A DNA stretch of 64,000 nt from Massilia kyonggiensis (lineage in GTDB: Bacteria; Pseudomonadota; Gammaproteobacteria; Burkholderiales; Burkholderiaceae_D), in assembly GCF_024756235.1 (NCBI RefSeq), contig NZ_JANUGY010000009.1:280080-344079 (forward strand), read 5' to 3'. The notes beneath the pieces are model-generated. The model worked only from the letters and a program-made list of their open reading frames with translations, searched no databases and was not told where the DNA came from. Shown piece by piece: positions 49,706 to 58,800 of this stretch. Made by a program: the position numbers and the translations under genes. Each line of letters begins with the position of its first letter. The first letter of the stretch is position 1.

Positions 49706-49838
49706 GTAAGCATTTGTAAGGAATCTGCAAATGCGGCGGTGGGGAGACTATATTGAAGCCGTTGGATTCAAGTCTCCCCTCCCCATCGACGAATGGGTTC
49801 ACCCGCGGCGCTGCGAACAGCCCGCGGGTTTTTTCTTT
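49706..49838 (+). ncRNA. Candidate structured small RNA with intrinsic terminator
   Basis: Four stems in 130 bp without a gene: GCATTTG/CAAATGC (49710-49716, 49728-49734), GGGGAGACT/AGTCTCCCC (49741-49749, 49771-49779), CCCAT/ATGGG (49782-49786, 49793-49797) and ACCCGCGG/CCGCGGGT (49801-49808, 49822-49829). The last runs into six T. The first two loops present GGA triplets. No promoter could be assigned with confidence. It may instead be a leader or a bidirectional terminator zone. Confidence 0.5.
49801..49838 (+). terminator. Rho-independent terminator, plus strand
   Basis: 8-bp GC-rich stem (49801-49808 with 49822-49829) followed by TTTTTTCTTT. The only plus-strand gene upstream is the transporter ending at 49446, over 350 bp away, which supports an independent transcript. 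Confidence 0.8.
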
Positions 49839-49844
49839 CCTGAA

Positions 49845-50336
49845 TCAGCCCTGGGCCAGCGCTTCCAGCGGCGCGCCCGTGACGCGGCAGATGCGCCAGT
49901 CGGGCATGACCTCGGCACCCATCGATTGGTAGAAATTGATTGCCGGCGTGTTCCAGTCTAGCACCGACCATTCGAAGCGGCCGCAGCCGCGCTCGACGGC
50001 CAGGCGCGCCAGGTGCTTCAGCATGCGGCTGCCATAACCCTTGCCGCGATGCGATTGCCGCACGTACAGATCTTCCAGATACAGCCCACGCTTGGTGAGG
50101 AACGTCGAGAAATTGTGGAAGAACAGGGCGAACGTGACGACTTCGCCATCCGCTTCCCCGACGATGGCTTCGCAGGCCGGATGGGGGCCGAACAGTCCTT
50201 CGTGCAGTTTCTCTTCCGTCGCCACGACGAGGTGCTCGAGCTTTTCGAACACGGCCAGCTCGACGATCATCGACTGGATGTGGGTGACGTCGGCCGGCGT
50301 GGCGGGGCGGATTGCGAAGGTGGTATCAAGAGTCAT
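49845..50336 (-). CDS. GNAT family N-acetyltransferase
   Basis: 163 residues from ATG 50336, which overlaps the stop of the upstream EamA gene. The acetyl-CoA-binding motif A is RQSHRGKGYGSRMLKHLARLA (about 107-127, given as RGKGYG core), preceded by GLYLEDLYV and followed by RFEWSVLDWNTPAINFYQSMGAE. This pattern is close to spermidine/diamine-type acetyltransferases, but the substrate is uncertain. Confidence 0.9.
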   Translation of the reverse strand: MTLDTTFAIRPATPADVTHIQSMIVELAVFEKLEHLVVATEEKLHEGLFGPHPACEAIVGEADGEVVTFALFFHNFSTFLTKRGLYLEDLYVRQSHRGKGYGSRMLKHLARLAVERGCGRFEWSVLDWNTPAINFYQSMGAEVMPDWRICRVTGAPLEALAQG

Positions 50337-51274
50337 GGAGTCGTTTCGATGCAATCGTTGAGGTTGAGGGAAGCGGCCGGCTTGGCCACTGGCGCGCGCA
50401 GGGCCCAGGCGACGCTGCCCAGGCAAACGGCCATGCCCAGCCATTCGGTGAGGCCGGGACGGTAGTGTTCGAGCTTGATCGACAGCAGCACGGAGATCAC
50501 AGGCGTGATCACGCCGATGTACACGGCCTTGTTCGAGCCGATGCGATTGATCAGCGTGAAGTAGCAGATGAAGGCGACGACCGAGCCGAAGATGGACAGG
50601 TGCAGCAGGCCCAGCACGTAGCTGGCCGTGCGCGGGATGACGAATGCCTGGCCCGTCGCGAGGCACCACGCGGCGACCATGCACGTGCCCCAGAACATCG
50701 ACCAGCCGGTCGTGAGTACGAGGTTGTTCGATTCCTCGCGTACCTTGCCGACGACAATGCTGCCGGCCGAGCTGGCGATCGACGCGACGATACCCAATGC
50801 GAGGCCGAGAATGAAATGTCCCTGGCCGCCCTGGCCCAGGTCGCGCAGCGCATTGCCGATCGCGTGCCAGAACAGCAGCGTGACGCCGGCGATCGCGGCG
50901 GCGCCGGCGCCCCACGTGCGGCGCGGGATCGGGGTGCCGAACGCGATGCGGGCACAGATGGGCGTCCAGAACACCATCAGCGCGAACAGCACGGCGACGA
51001 GTGCCGACACGACATATTGTTCGGCGTTGTACGTGCAGACGTACGACACGCAGAATGTGAAAAAGCCTTGCAGCAGGGTCCAGCGCTGGACGCGCCAGGG
51101 CAGCCGCAGCTTGTCGCCGCGCAGCAGGCAGTACGCGAACAACGTCAGCGACGCGAGCGCGAACCGGTAGACGACCGACACCGCGGGAGGGACTTCACCC
51201 AGCTCGAGCGTGATCGCGAAGAATGTCGATCCCCAGATCAGGGACGCAATGGTGAAGAGGACGTAGGAGGGCAT
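50333..51274 (-). CDS. EamA/DMT family transporter
   Basis: 313 residues from ATG 51274, the first start before the hydrophobic N-terminus (MPSYVLFTIASLIWGSTFFA). Ten transmembrane helices in two EamA repeats (WGSTFFAITLELGEVPPAVSVVYRF; GSVVAFICYFTLINRIGSNKAVYIGVITPV in parts). Drug/metabolite exporters of the inner membrane. Coupled by ATGA overlap to the GNAT gene, which may modify the exported compound. Substrate unknown. Confidence 0.9.
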   Translation of the reverse strand: MPSYVLFTIASLIWGSTFFAITLELGEVPPAVSVVYRFALASLTLFAYCLLRGDKLRLPWRVQRWTLLQGFFTFCVSYVCTYNAEQYVVSALVAVLFALMVFWTPICARIAFGTPIPRRTWGAGAAAIAGVTLLFWHAIGNALRDLGQGGQGHFILGLALGIVASIASSAGSIVVGKVREESNNLVLTTGWSMFWGTCMVAAWCLATGQAFVIPRTASYVLGLLHLSIFGSVVAFICYFTLINRIGSNKAVYIGVITPVISVLLSIKLEHYRPGLTEWLGMAVCLGSVAWALRAPVAKPAASLNLNDCIETTP

Positions 51275-51322
51275 CGCGAAAGTATATCGCGATCCCTCCA
51301 CTGTCGTGGCCGGTGGTAAATG

Positions 51323-51778
51323 TCAGTGCGTCACGCGCGTCGTGTAGCCATTGCTGAGCAGCCGCACGCGCTCGCCCGGCCGGAACATTTCGTCGGCCGC
51401 CTGCGTGATGGAACGCAGTTCGCCGTTGTCGAGCTTGACGGTGATTTCGAAACCGGGGCGGTTGTTGACCTGGGTCTCGACACGGTTGCCGATGATGCCG
51501 CCTGCGACGGCACCAAGGATGCCGACCGCGGCCGAGCCGTTGCCGCCGCCGACCTGCGAACCGCCCAGGCCGCCCAGTGCGGCGCCGGCCATCGTGCCGA
51601 CGCCGGATTCGGGATTCGCGATCGTCACGTTGCGGACGGATTCCACGGTGCCCATGCGCACCGATTGTTCATTCATCGTCTGGTAGCTGCTGTAGACGCT
51701 GCCCGAGTTCGACGGGCCCGCACATGCGGCGAGCAGGGCGGTCAGCGGGACGAGGGCGAGGATGGCGATGCGTTTCAT
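51323..51778 (-). CDS. Outer membrane lipoprotein with glycine-zipper 2TM domain (SlyB-like)
   Basis: 151 residues from ATG 51778. Signal peptide with lipobox LLAAC (Cys about 19), no Asp at +2, so outer membrane sorting is expected. The middle contains a glycine zipper (MAGAALGGLGGSQVGGGNG and AVGILGAVAGGIIGN). The C-terminal domain (EITVKLDNGELRSI, FRPGERVRLL) is the SlyB/Pcp type. Related proteins support envelope integrity. Confidence 0.9.
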   Translation of the reverse strand: MKRIAILALVPLTALLAACAGPSNSGSVYSSYQTMNEQSVRMGTVESVRNVTIANPESGVGTMAGAALGGLGGSQVGGGNGSAAVGILGAVAGGIIGNRVETQVNNRPGFEITVKLDNGELRSITQAADEMFRPGERVRLLSNGYTTRVTH

Positions 51779-51794
51779 ATTCACTCCAAAGCAA

Positions 51795-52226
51795 TTAATA
51801 AGCGACATGGAGGCGACGATACAGAAAACCAAGCACGAACAGCGGACCGATCAGCAGGAAGCGCAGGTCGTCGAAGAACGACGGTTTCTTGCCTTCGATC
51901 TTGTGCCCGATGAATTGGCCGATCCACGCGACGACAAAGATCGCGATCGACAGCGGCAGCACGGTGAACGGCGGCATCAGCGCCAGCAGGCCCAGCATCA
52001 CGGCGCTCATCAACAGCATGCCGAACGCGAACGGCGGCGACAGCCGGAAGTAATACACGAGCGCCGCGAGCACCGCCACGACGGCCACGGCCGGGTGGAT
52101 GCTCCACAGGATGCCCAGCAAGGTGAACACGATCACGGGCACGCAGACAATATGGATCAGCTCGTTGGTCGGATTGCGGTGGCTGTCGCTGTACTGGTCG
52201 AGCAGCACGTCGATGGTGCGCGGCAT
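51795..52226 (-). CDS. Mpo1-like / DUF962 membrane protein
   Basis: 143 residues; ATG 52226 has AGGAG at 6-bp spacing, with ATG 52232 as the alternative. The family motif YSDSHRNPTNELIHIVCVPVIVF (in parts SHRNPTN, IHIVCVP) supplies the conserved histidines. Four hydrophobic helices follow, with FIGHKIEGKKPSFFDDLRFLLIGPLFVLG near the end. Yeast Mpo1 is an iron-dependent dioxygenase of 2-hydroxy fatty acids; the bacterial role is untested. Confidence 0.88.
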   Translation of the reverse strand: MPRTIDVLLDQYSDSHRNPTNELIHIVCVPVIVFTLLGILWSIHPAVAVVAVLAALVYYFRLSPPFAFGMLLMSAVMLGLLALMPPFTVLPLSIAIFVVAWIGQFIGHKIEGKKPSFFDDLRFLLIGPLFVLGFLYRRLHVAY

Positions 52227-52271
52227 CGTCATCTCCTGTCCTTGATCGTGCTTCCGATTCTACACCCGTGA

Positions 52272-53222
52272 TTACGCGGCAGCCGGGACTGGCGCAGGTG
52301 CCCTCGGCAACGCGCCCATGTGCATGTACGGGTTCGCGGCGAACAGCTCGGCCACCCATTCGACGAACACGCGCACCTTCGCGGACAGGTGGCGGTTCTG
52401 CGGATACACGACGTGGATCGGCAGCGGATCGCTGCGCCAGTCCGCGAGCACCTGCACCATGCGCCCGGCCGCCACGTGCTTGTCGAGCAGGTAGTCCGTC
52501 ATCTGGATGATGCCGAGGCCTGCCAGCCCCGCCTCCACGTAGGCGTTGGAATCGTTCAGCGCGATCACACCGCGCATCGGCACCTCGATCCGTTCGTCGC
52601 CGCGGTTGAAATCCCAGTCGAAGATCTTGCCCGTCTTGGCCGAGAAATAATTCACGCAGCGGTGGCGGTCGAGGTCGCGCGGGTGCTGCGGCATGCCGTG
52701 GCGTGCGATGTACGCGGGCGACGCGGCCGTCAGGAAGTTGACGACGCCCACGCGCCGCGCGATCAGGCTCGTGTCGCCCAGGGCGCCGCCGCGCACCGCG
52801 CAGTCGACGCCTTCCTCGACCAGGTCCACGGGACGGTCGGAACTGCCCAGTTCCAGCATGATGTCGGGATAGCGCTCGAAGAAGTCGGGCAGGGCGGGCA
52901 CGAGGATCTCGCTGGAGAGTCCCGTCGGCGAATCGACGCGCAGTCGCCCGCTGGGCGACAGGCGCGTGCGCGACAGGGACTCTTCGGCGTCGCGCACGTC
53001 CGACAGGATGCGCAGGCACCGTTCGTAATAGGCGGCACCGTCCGTCGTCACCGTCACCTGGCGCGTCGTCCGGTGCAGCAGCTTGGCCGACAGCGCCGCC
53101 TCGAGCGCCTGCACGAGCGTCGACACCGTCGCCTTGGGCAGGTTCATCATCTCGGCCGCCCGCGTGAAGCTGCCGGCGTCCACGACCTGCACGAAAACTT
53201 CCATCGCTTGTAACTTGTTCAT
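52272..53222 (-). CDS. LysR-family transcriptional regulator
   Basis: 316 residues. N-terminal winged helix-turn-helix (MEVFVQVVDAGSFTRAAEMM, LPKATVSTLVQALEAAL, LLHRTTRQVTVTTDG) and a C-terminal periplasmic-binding-like effector domain (GRLRVDSPTGLSSEILVP, GVDCAVRGGALGDTSLIARRVG, GLGIIQMTDYLL). It is divergent from the RND efflux operon that begins at 53380, with a palindromic site between, paralleling MexT beside mexEF-oprN. It most likely controls that operon. Confidence 0.92.
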   Translation of the reverse strand: MNKLQAMEVFVQVVDAGSFTRAAEMMNLPKATVSTLVQALEAALSAKLLHRTTRQVTVTTDGAAYYERCLRILSDVRDAEESLSRTRLSPSGRLRVDSPTGLSSEILVPALPDFFERYPDIMLELGSSDRPVDLVEEGVDCAVRGGALGDTSLIARRVGVVNFLTAASPAYIARHGMPQHPRDLDRHRCVNYFSAKTGKIFDWDFNRGDERIEVPMRGVIALNDSNAYVEAGLAGLGIIQMTDYLLDKHVAAGRMVQVLADWRSDPLPIHVVYPQNRHLSAKVRVFVEWVAELFAANPYMHMGALPRAPAPVPAAA

Positions 53223-53258
53223 ACTAGATCGGCATCATATAAACGGTGAGAATGCGTG

Positions 53259-53280
53259 ATTGTTCAAAAATCTGAACAAT
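53259..53280. promoter_or_regulatory. Candidate LysR operator
   Basis: Perfect 8-bp inverted repeat ATTGTTCA (53259-53266) and TGAACAAT (53273-53280), 6-bp spacer. It lies 37 bp before the LysR gene start and 100 bp before the efflux operon, and it contains the T-N11-A form favoured by LysR proteins. Confidence 0.6.
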
Positions 53281-53379
53281 GGATTCGTAATTGAGCTATT
53301 TATTAGATTCTAGTCGAAGTCTATAGTGTCGGTACGGTAGCTGATAGTTTCGATATTTGACACACCCAAGGAGAGGATC

Positions 53380-53607
53380 ATGAAAGCGCATCGCGATGGA
53401 ATCGCGGCAGTGTTCGGGCTGATACTCGGCGTAGTGGCCATGGCAGGCACGGTACTCACCGACGAGTACGCGCATGCGGCCGGTGCCGAGGCACGCGGAT
53501 ACGATGCGCTGTTTCATGTCGTCGCCACGGGCGAACAATGCGATGCGACCGCGATCCCGGCTGTGCTGGTGGCGTCCAATGAGGTAAATCGAGGGGTACG
53601 TAAATGA
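53380..53607 (+). CDS. Small exported protein at the head of the efflux operon
   Basis: 75 residues with AAGGAG at 6-bp spacing before ATG 53380. Hydrophobic segment at 8-25 (GIAAVFGLILGVVAMAGTV) may be a signal peptide or membrane anchor; the rest is short and unremarkable with one cysteine. Its stop overlaps the next gene by ATGA. No family recognised. Confidence 0.55.
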   Translation: MKAHRDGIAAVFGLILGVVAMAGTVLTDEYAHAAGAEARGYDALFHVVATGEQCDATAIPAVLVASNEVNRGVRK

Positions 53608-54464
53608 GCGTTGCCCGCAAAGCCGACGACGGCCATACGCTGGCGGTCCGCGACCTGCAGGTCGTGGGCGCGGAAGGCCCGCTGGCGGCCCGCCTGTACA
53701 AGGCTGCCGTCGACGGCAAGCGCGACGTGCTGATCGTGTTCTTCCATGGCGGCGGCTTCGTCGACGGCGACCTGGAAGACGCGGATCCGTTTCTGCGCCA
53801 CCTGTCCGAGGCGAGCGGCTATCCGGTCGTGCTGTCGTCGGCCTATACGCTGGCGACGGTGAAGCCGTTCCCGGCCGCCGCGGAAGATGCGCATGCCGTG
53901 CTGCTGTGGGCAAAGAAGAACAAGACGAAGCTCGGCTGGACCGGCAAGCGCATGCTGGTTGCGGGCATCGAGGCCGGCGCGAACCTCGCCGCCGTGTGCA
54001 CCCTGATGGCGCGCGACCGGGGGGCGCCGCGGCTGGCCGGCCAGATCCTCTTGATGCCGATGCTGGATCCGGGCCTGTCGACCTGCTCGATGCGCGAGAT
54101 GCCGACCTGTCCCGACAAGGCGAAGGTGTTCGACGAATGCGCCGCCGCCTACCGGGGCTACCTGCCGCACGCGGCCGACCGCAGCCATCCGTACGCATCG
54201 CCGCTGCAGTCGAGCCGTTTGAAGAACCTGCCGCCGGCCTTGATCCTGTCGATCGAGGACGACCCGCTGCGCGACGAAGCGGAAGCCTACGGCGGCAAAC
54301 TGATCCAGTCGGGCGTGCCGACGACGGTCAGACGCTTGCAGGCGGCGCAACGCCTGCAGGAACCGAATGCGCGAGATACGTGTGCCTGTCGCGGCCACGC
54401 ATTGAGCGAGATTGCCAACTTCATTGCCGGCCTCGACGAGGAAGACGAGCCGGCCAGCTGTTGA
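53604..54464 (+). CDS. Alpha/beta-hydrolase fold-3 homologue lacking the catalytic serine
   Basis: 286 residues. The HGGG oxyanion motif is present (FFHGGGFVDGD, about 49-59), as are the Asp region (SIEDDPLRDEAEAYGGKL) and a late His (RGHALSEI). But where hormone-sensitive-lipase-type enzymes have GDSAGGN, this protein has GIEAGAN (about 118-124), so the nucleophile Ser is Glu. It is probably not a standard esterase. Coupled to the small exported gene upstream, 138 bp before the RND adaptor gene; a sensor or accessory role is possible. Confidence 0.82.
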   Translation: MSVARKADDGHTLAVRDLQVVGAEGPLAARLYKAAVDGKRDVLIVFFHGGGFVDGDLEDADPFLRHLSEASGYPVVLSSAYTLATVKPFPAAAEDAHAVLLWAKKNKTKLGWTGKRMLVAGIEAGANLAAVCTLMARDRGAPRLAGQILLMPMLDPGLSTCSMREMPTCPDKAKVFDECAAAYRGYLPHAADRSHPYASPLQSSRLKNLPPALILSIEDDPLRDEAEAYGGKLIQSGVPTTVRRLQAAQRLQEPNARDTCACRGHALSEIANFIAGLDEEDEPASC

Positions 54465-54500
54465 CCTCGTAGTTCATCAGATTCACCACCAACCATAAGA

Positions 54501-54517
54501 CGTGCCTGCGAGGCACG
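54501..54517 (+). repeat. Hairpin in the leader of the RND adaptor gene
   Basis: CGTGCCT (54501-54507) and AGGCACG (54511-54517) form a perfect 7-bp stem with a 3-nt loop. A weak T-rich stretch follows ten bases later. It may be a partial terminator that lowers read-through from the hydrolase gene. Confidence 0.4.
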
Positions 54518-54602
54518 GGAGACCTGTCTTTTCCTGAAAAAGCCTGGAAAGGACCGTTTTCGTCCAATCATTAAAAGTAAGTTAATAACCGGAGGGCTAA
54601 CC

Positions 54603-55802
54603 ATGAAAACGATTCAACAATTCCAGATGGCCGTGCGACCCGTCGTGCTGGCGCTGGGCGCAGCCGGCGTCGCGGCCCTGATTGCCGGATGCTCGGATGC
54701 GACCGGCAAGGCAGCCGAGGCGCAGACCCAGGCGCAGGCAGGTCCGCCCGTGTCGGCCGCCGCCGTGCTCGAAAAGCCGGTCGCCGAAACGCAGGAATTC
54801 TCGGGCCGTCTCGAAGCCATCGAGCGTGTCGAGATCCGTCCGCGCGTGTCCGGCTACATCACCGCCGTCAATTTCAAGCCGGGCGCCGAAGTCAAGAAGG
54901 GCGACGTGCTGTTCGTGATCGATCCGCGTCCGTACCAGGCGGAAGCCGAGCGTGCCATCGCGGCCGCGAAATCGGCCCGCGCCAAGGCCGACCTGGCCCG
55001 CACGGAACTGGCGCGCGCCGAACGCCTGCTGGGCGACAAGGCGATCGCGCAGCGCGAATACGATGCGAGCCTGTCGAGCCAGAAGGAACTCGACGCCGCC
55101 GCCCGTGCCGCCGAAGCGCAGGCCGAAGCCGCGCGCCTGAACCTGTCGTACACCCGCGTCGTCGCGCCGATCAACGGCCGCGTGTCGAAGGCCGAGATCA
55201 CCCTCGGCAACCTGGTTGACGCATCGGCCGTGCTGACGTCGGTCGTGTCGCTGGACCGCATCTACGCCAGCTTCGACGGCGACGAAGAGACCTATCTGCG
55301 CGTCGCCAAGGAGGCACACGACGGCAAGTCGGTGCCGGTGAAGGTGGGCCTCGTCAACGAAGAAGGCTACCCGCACGAGGGCAAGCTGGAATTCGTCGAC
55401 AACCAGCTCGACTCGCAGACCGGCTCCGTGCGCATGCGCGCCACGTTCGAGAACAAGGACCGCAGCATGGCGCCCGGCCTGTTCGCCCGCGTGCAGATCG
55501 GCGGCGGCGAAGCGAAGCCCGCGCTGCTGATCACCGACCGCGCCGTCGGTACGGACCAGAGCCACAAGTTCGTGTTCGTCGTCGGCGCGGACGGCAAGGC
55601 CGAGTACCGCGAAGTGAAGCTCGGCCCCGTCGTCGACGGCCTGCGCGTGGTGCGCGCCGGCCTGAAGCCGGGCGAGAAGATCGTCGTCAACGGCCTGCAG
55701 CGCGTGCGTCCGGGTGCACCCATCACGGCGCAGCTGGTGCCGATGGTCGCGTCGCTGGCGCCGGCCAAGGACACGAAGCTGGCCATGGCGGACACGAAGT
55801 AA
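54603..55802 (+). CDS. RND efflux periplasmic adaptor (MexE/AcrA type)
   Basis: 399 residues, membrane fusion protein. Lipoprotein signal with lipobox IAGC (Cys about 30). Barrel-sandwich/lipoyl halves (EIRPRVSGYITAVNFKPGAEVKKGDVLF in parts, LSYTRVVAPINGRVSKAEI) flank a helical hairpin (about 100-150), followed by beta-barrel and membrane-proximal domains (QTGSVRMRATFENKD, GLRVVRAGLKPGEKIVVNGLQRVRPG). It links the pump to the outer membrane channel. A GGAGG ribosome-binding site precedes the start. Confidence 0.95.
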   Translation: MKTIQQFQMAVRPVVLALGAAGVAALIAGCSDATGKAAEAQTQAQAGPPVSAAAVLEKPVAETQEFSGRLEAIERVEIRPRVSGYITAVNFKPGAEVKKGDVLFVIDPRPYQAEAERAIAAAKSARAKADLARTELARAERLLGDKAIAQREYDASLSSQKELDAAARAAEAQAEAARLNLSYTRVVAPINGRVSKAEITLGNLVDASAVLTSVVSLDRIYASFDGDEETYLRVAKEAHDGKSVPVKVGLVNEEGYPHEGKLEFVDNQLDSQTGSVRMRATFENKDRSMAPGLFARVQIGGGEAKPALLITDRAVGTDQSHKFVFVVGADGKAEYREVKLGPVVDGLRVVRAGLKPGEKIVVNGLQRVRPGAPITAQLVPMVASLAPAKDTKLAMADTK

Positions 55803-55829
55803 TCCCATAAGACCGAGGGACAAGAACAA

Positions 55830-58800
55830 ATGAACATCTCACGCTTTTTCGTCGACAAGCCGATCTTCGCGGCCGTGCTGTCGGTGCTGGTCTTCGTGGC
55901 CGGCCTCATCTCGATCTTCGAGTTGCCGATCTCCGAGTATCCGGACGTCGTGCCGCCCTCCGTGGTGGTGCGCGCCCAGTACCCGGGCGCCAACCCGAAG
56001 GTCATCGCGGAAACCGTCGCGACGCCGCTGGAGCAGGAAATCAACGGCGTCGAAAACATGCTGTACATGACGTCGCAAAATACGTCGGACGGCGCGCTGA
56101 TGCTGACGGTGACTTTTAAAATCGGCACCAACGTGGAGCAGGCCGAGACGGCCGTGCAGAACCGCGTCCAGCGCGCGCTCCCGCGCCTGCCGGACGAGGT
56201 GCGCCAGATCGGCGTCACGACCGTCAAGAGCTCGCCCAACATCACGATGGTGGTCCACCTGCGCTCGCCGGACGGCCGCTATGACGACCTCTATCTGCGC
56301 AACTACGCCACCCTGAACGTCAAGGACGAACTCGCGCGCATCAACGGCATGGGCGAAGTCCAGCTGTTCGGCTCGGGCGACTACGCCATGCGCGTCTGGC
56401 TCGATCCGCAAAAGGTCGCGGCGCGCAATCTCACCGCCAGCGACGTCGTGAACGCGATCCGCGAGCAGAACGTGCAGGTGGCGGCCGGCGTCGTCGGCCA
56501 GGGCCCGTCGAAAGGCGCGGACTTCCAGCTGACCGTCAACACGCAGGGCCGCCTGCAGTCGGTCGAGGAGTTCGGCAACATCGTCATCAAGACCAATGCC
56601 GACGGCGCGACCACGCTGCTGAAGGACGTCGCGCGCCTCGAAATGGGCTCGAACTCGTACGCCCTGCGCGCGCTGCTGGACAACCAGTCGGCCGTGGCCA
56701 TCCCCATCTTCCAGGCGCCGAACGCCAACGCACTGCAACTGTCGTCCGACGTGCGCGCCAAGATGAAGGAACTGTCGAAAGATTTCCCGGAAGGCGTCGA
56801 ATACAGCATTGTGTACGACCCGACCCAATTCGTGCGTGAGTCGATCAACTCCGTGATCCACACGCTGATCGAAGCCGTGATCCTGGTGGCCATCGTCGTC
56901 ATCGTGTTCCTGCAGACGTGGCGCGCCTCGGTGATCCCGCTGCTGGCCGTGCCGGTGTCCGTCGTCGGCACGTTCGCGGTGATGCTCGCCTGCGGCTTCT
57001 CGATCAACACGCTGTCGCTGTTCGGCCTCGTACTGGCCATCGGTATCGTGGTCGACGACGCGATCGTCGTCGTGGAGAACGTCGAGCGCAACATCGCCAA
57101 CGGCCTGAACCCGCATGACGCGACCGTGCAGGCGATGAAGGAAGTCTCCGGCCCGATCATCGCGATCGCCCTCGTGCTGTGCGCCGTGTTCATCCCGATC
57201 GCGTTCGTCTCGGGCCTGACCGGCCAGTTCTACCGCCAGTTCGCACTGACCATCGCCATCTCGACCGTGATCTCCGCGTTCTCGTCGCTGACGCTGGCCC
57301 CGGCGCTGTCGGCCGCGCTGCTGCAATCGCACCACGCACCGAAGGACCGCCTGACCCGCATGATGGACGCCGTGTTCGGCCGCTTCTTCGCCGGCTTCAA
57401 TCGCTTCTTCGGCCGCTCGTCGCATGCCTACGAAGGCGGCGTGCAGGGCGTCCTGAAGCGCAAGAGCGCCGCGCTGGGCGTGTACGCGCTGCTCGCCATC
57501 GCCGGCATCTTCATGTTCAAGGCCGTGCCGCCGGGCTTCGTGCCGGCGCAGGACAAGGCTTACCTGATCGGCTTCGCGCAGTTGCCGGACGCCGCCTCGC
57601 TGGACCGCACCGATGCCGTCATCCGCAAGATGTCGGACGTCGCCAAGCAGATCCCGGGCGTGGAATCGTCGGTCGCCTTCCCGGGCCTGTCGATCAACGG
57701 CTTCACCAACGCGCCGAACGCCGGCATCGTGTTCACCACGCTGAAACCGTTCGACGAGCGTAAAGGCAAGGAGCAGAGCGCCGAGGCGATCGCCGCCGAG
57801 ATCAACAAGCGCATGGGTGCCATCGAAGACGCATTCGTGATGGTGCTGTCGCCCCCGCCGGTGAACGGCCTGGGTACGACGGGCGGCTTCAAGATGATGA
57901 TCGAAGACCGCGCCGGCGTCGGCTACGACGAGCTGTACAAAGCCGTGCAGGCCGTGCAGGCCAAGGCATGGACCGACAAGCGCCTGCAGGGCGTGTTCTC
58001 GGGCTACCAGATCAACGTGCCGCAGCTGTTCGCCGACGTCGACCGCGTGAAAGCCAAGCAGCTGGGCGTGCCGCTGGCAGAGATCAACCAGACCTTGCAG
58101 ATCAACCTCGGTTCGCTGTACGTGAACGACTTCAACCAGTTCGGCCGCACGTACCAGGTGCGCGTGCAGGCGGATGCGCCGTTCCGTTCGCAGCGCGAGC
58201 AGATCGCGCAGCTGAAGGTCCGCAACGACAAGGGCGAGATGATCCCGCTGTCCTCGCTCATGAAGATCAAGGACACGTATGGTCCCGACCGCGTGCAGCG
58301 CTACAACGGCTACGTCGCCGCCGAGCTGAATGGCGGCCCGGCACCGGGCGTGTCGTCGGGCCAGGCGCAGGCCGCGATGGAAGAAATCGTCAAGGCCACG
58401 CTGCCGAAAGGGATCTCGTACGAATGGACGGACCTGACGTACCAGGACATCCTGGCCGGTAACACCATGCTGTACGTGTTCCCGCTGTGCGTGCTGCTCG
58501 TGTTCCTCGTGCTCGCTGCGCAGTACGAAAGCTGGACCTTGCCGCTGGCCGTGATCCTGATCGTGCCGATGTCGATCCTGTGCGCCCTGATCGGCGTGAA
58601 GCTCACCGGCGGCGACAACAACGTGTTCACGCAGATCGCCCTGTTCGTGCTGGTGGGCCTGGCATCGAAGAACGCGATCCTGATCGTGGAATTCGCGCTG
58701 GAGCTGGAACACCATGGCCGCAGCATCGTCGCTGCCGCGCTGGAAGCCTGCCGCCTGCGTCTGCGTCCGATCCTGATGACGTCGATCGCGTTCATCATGG

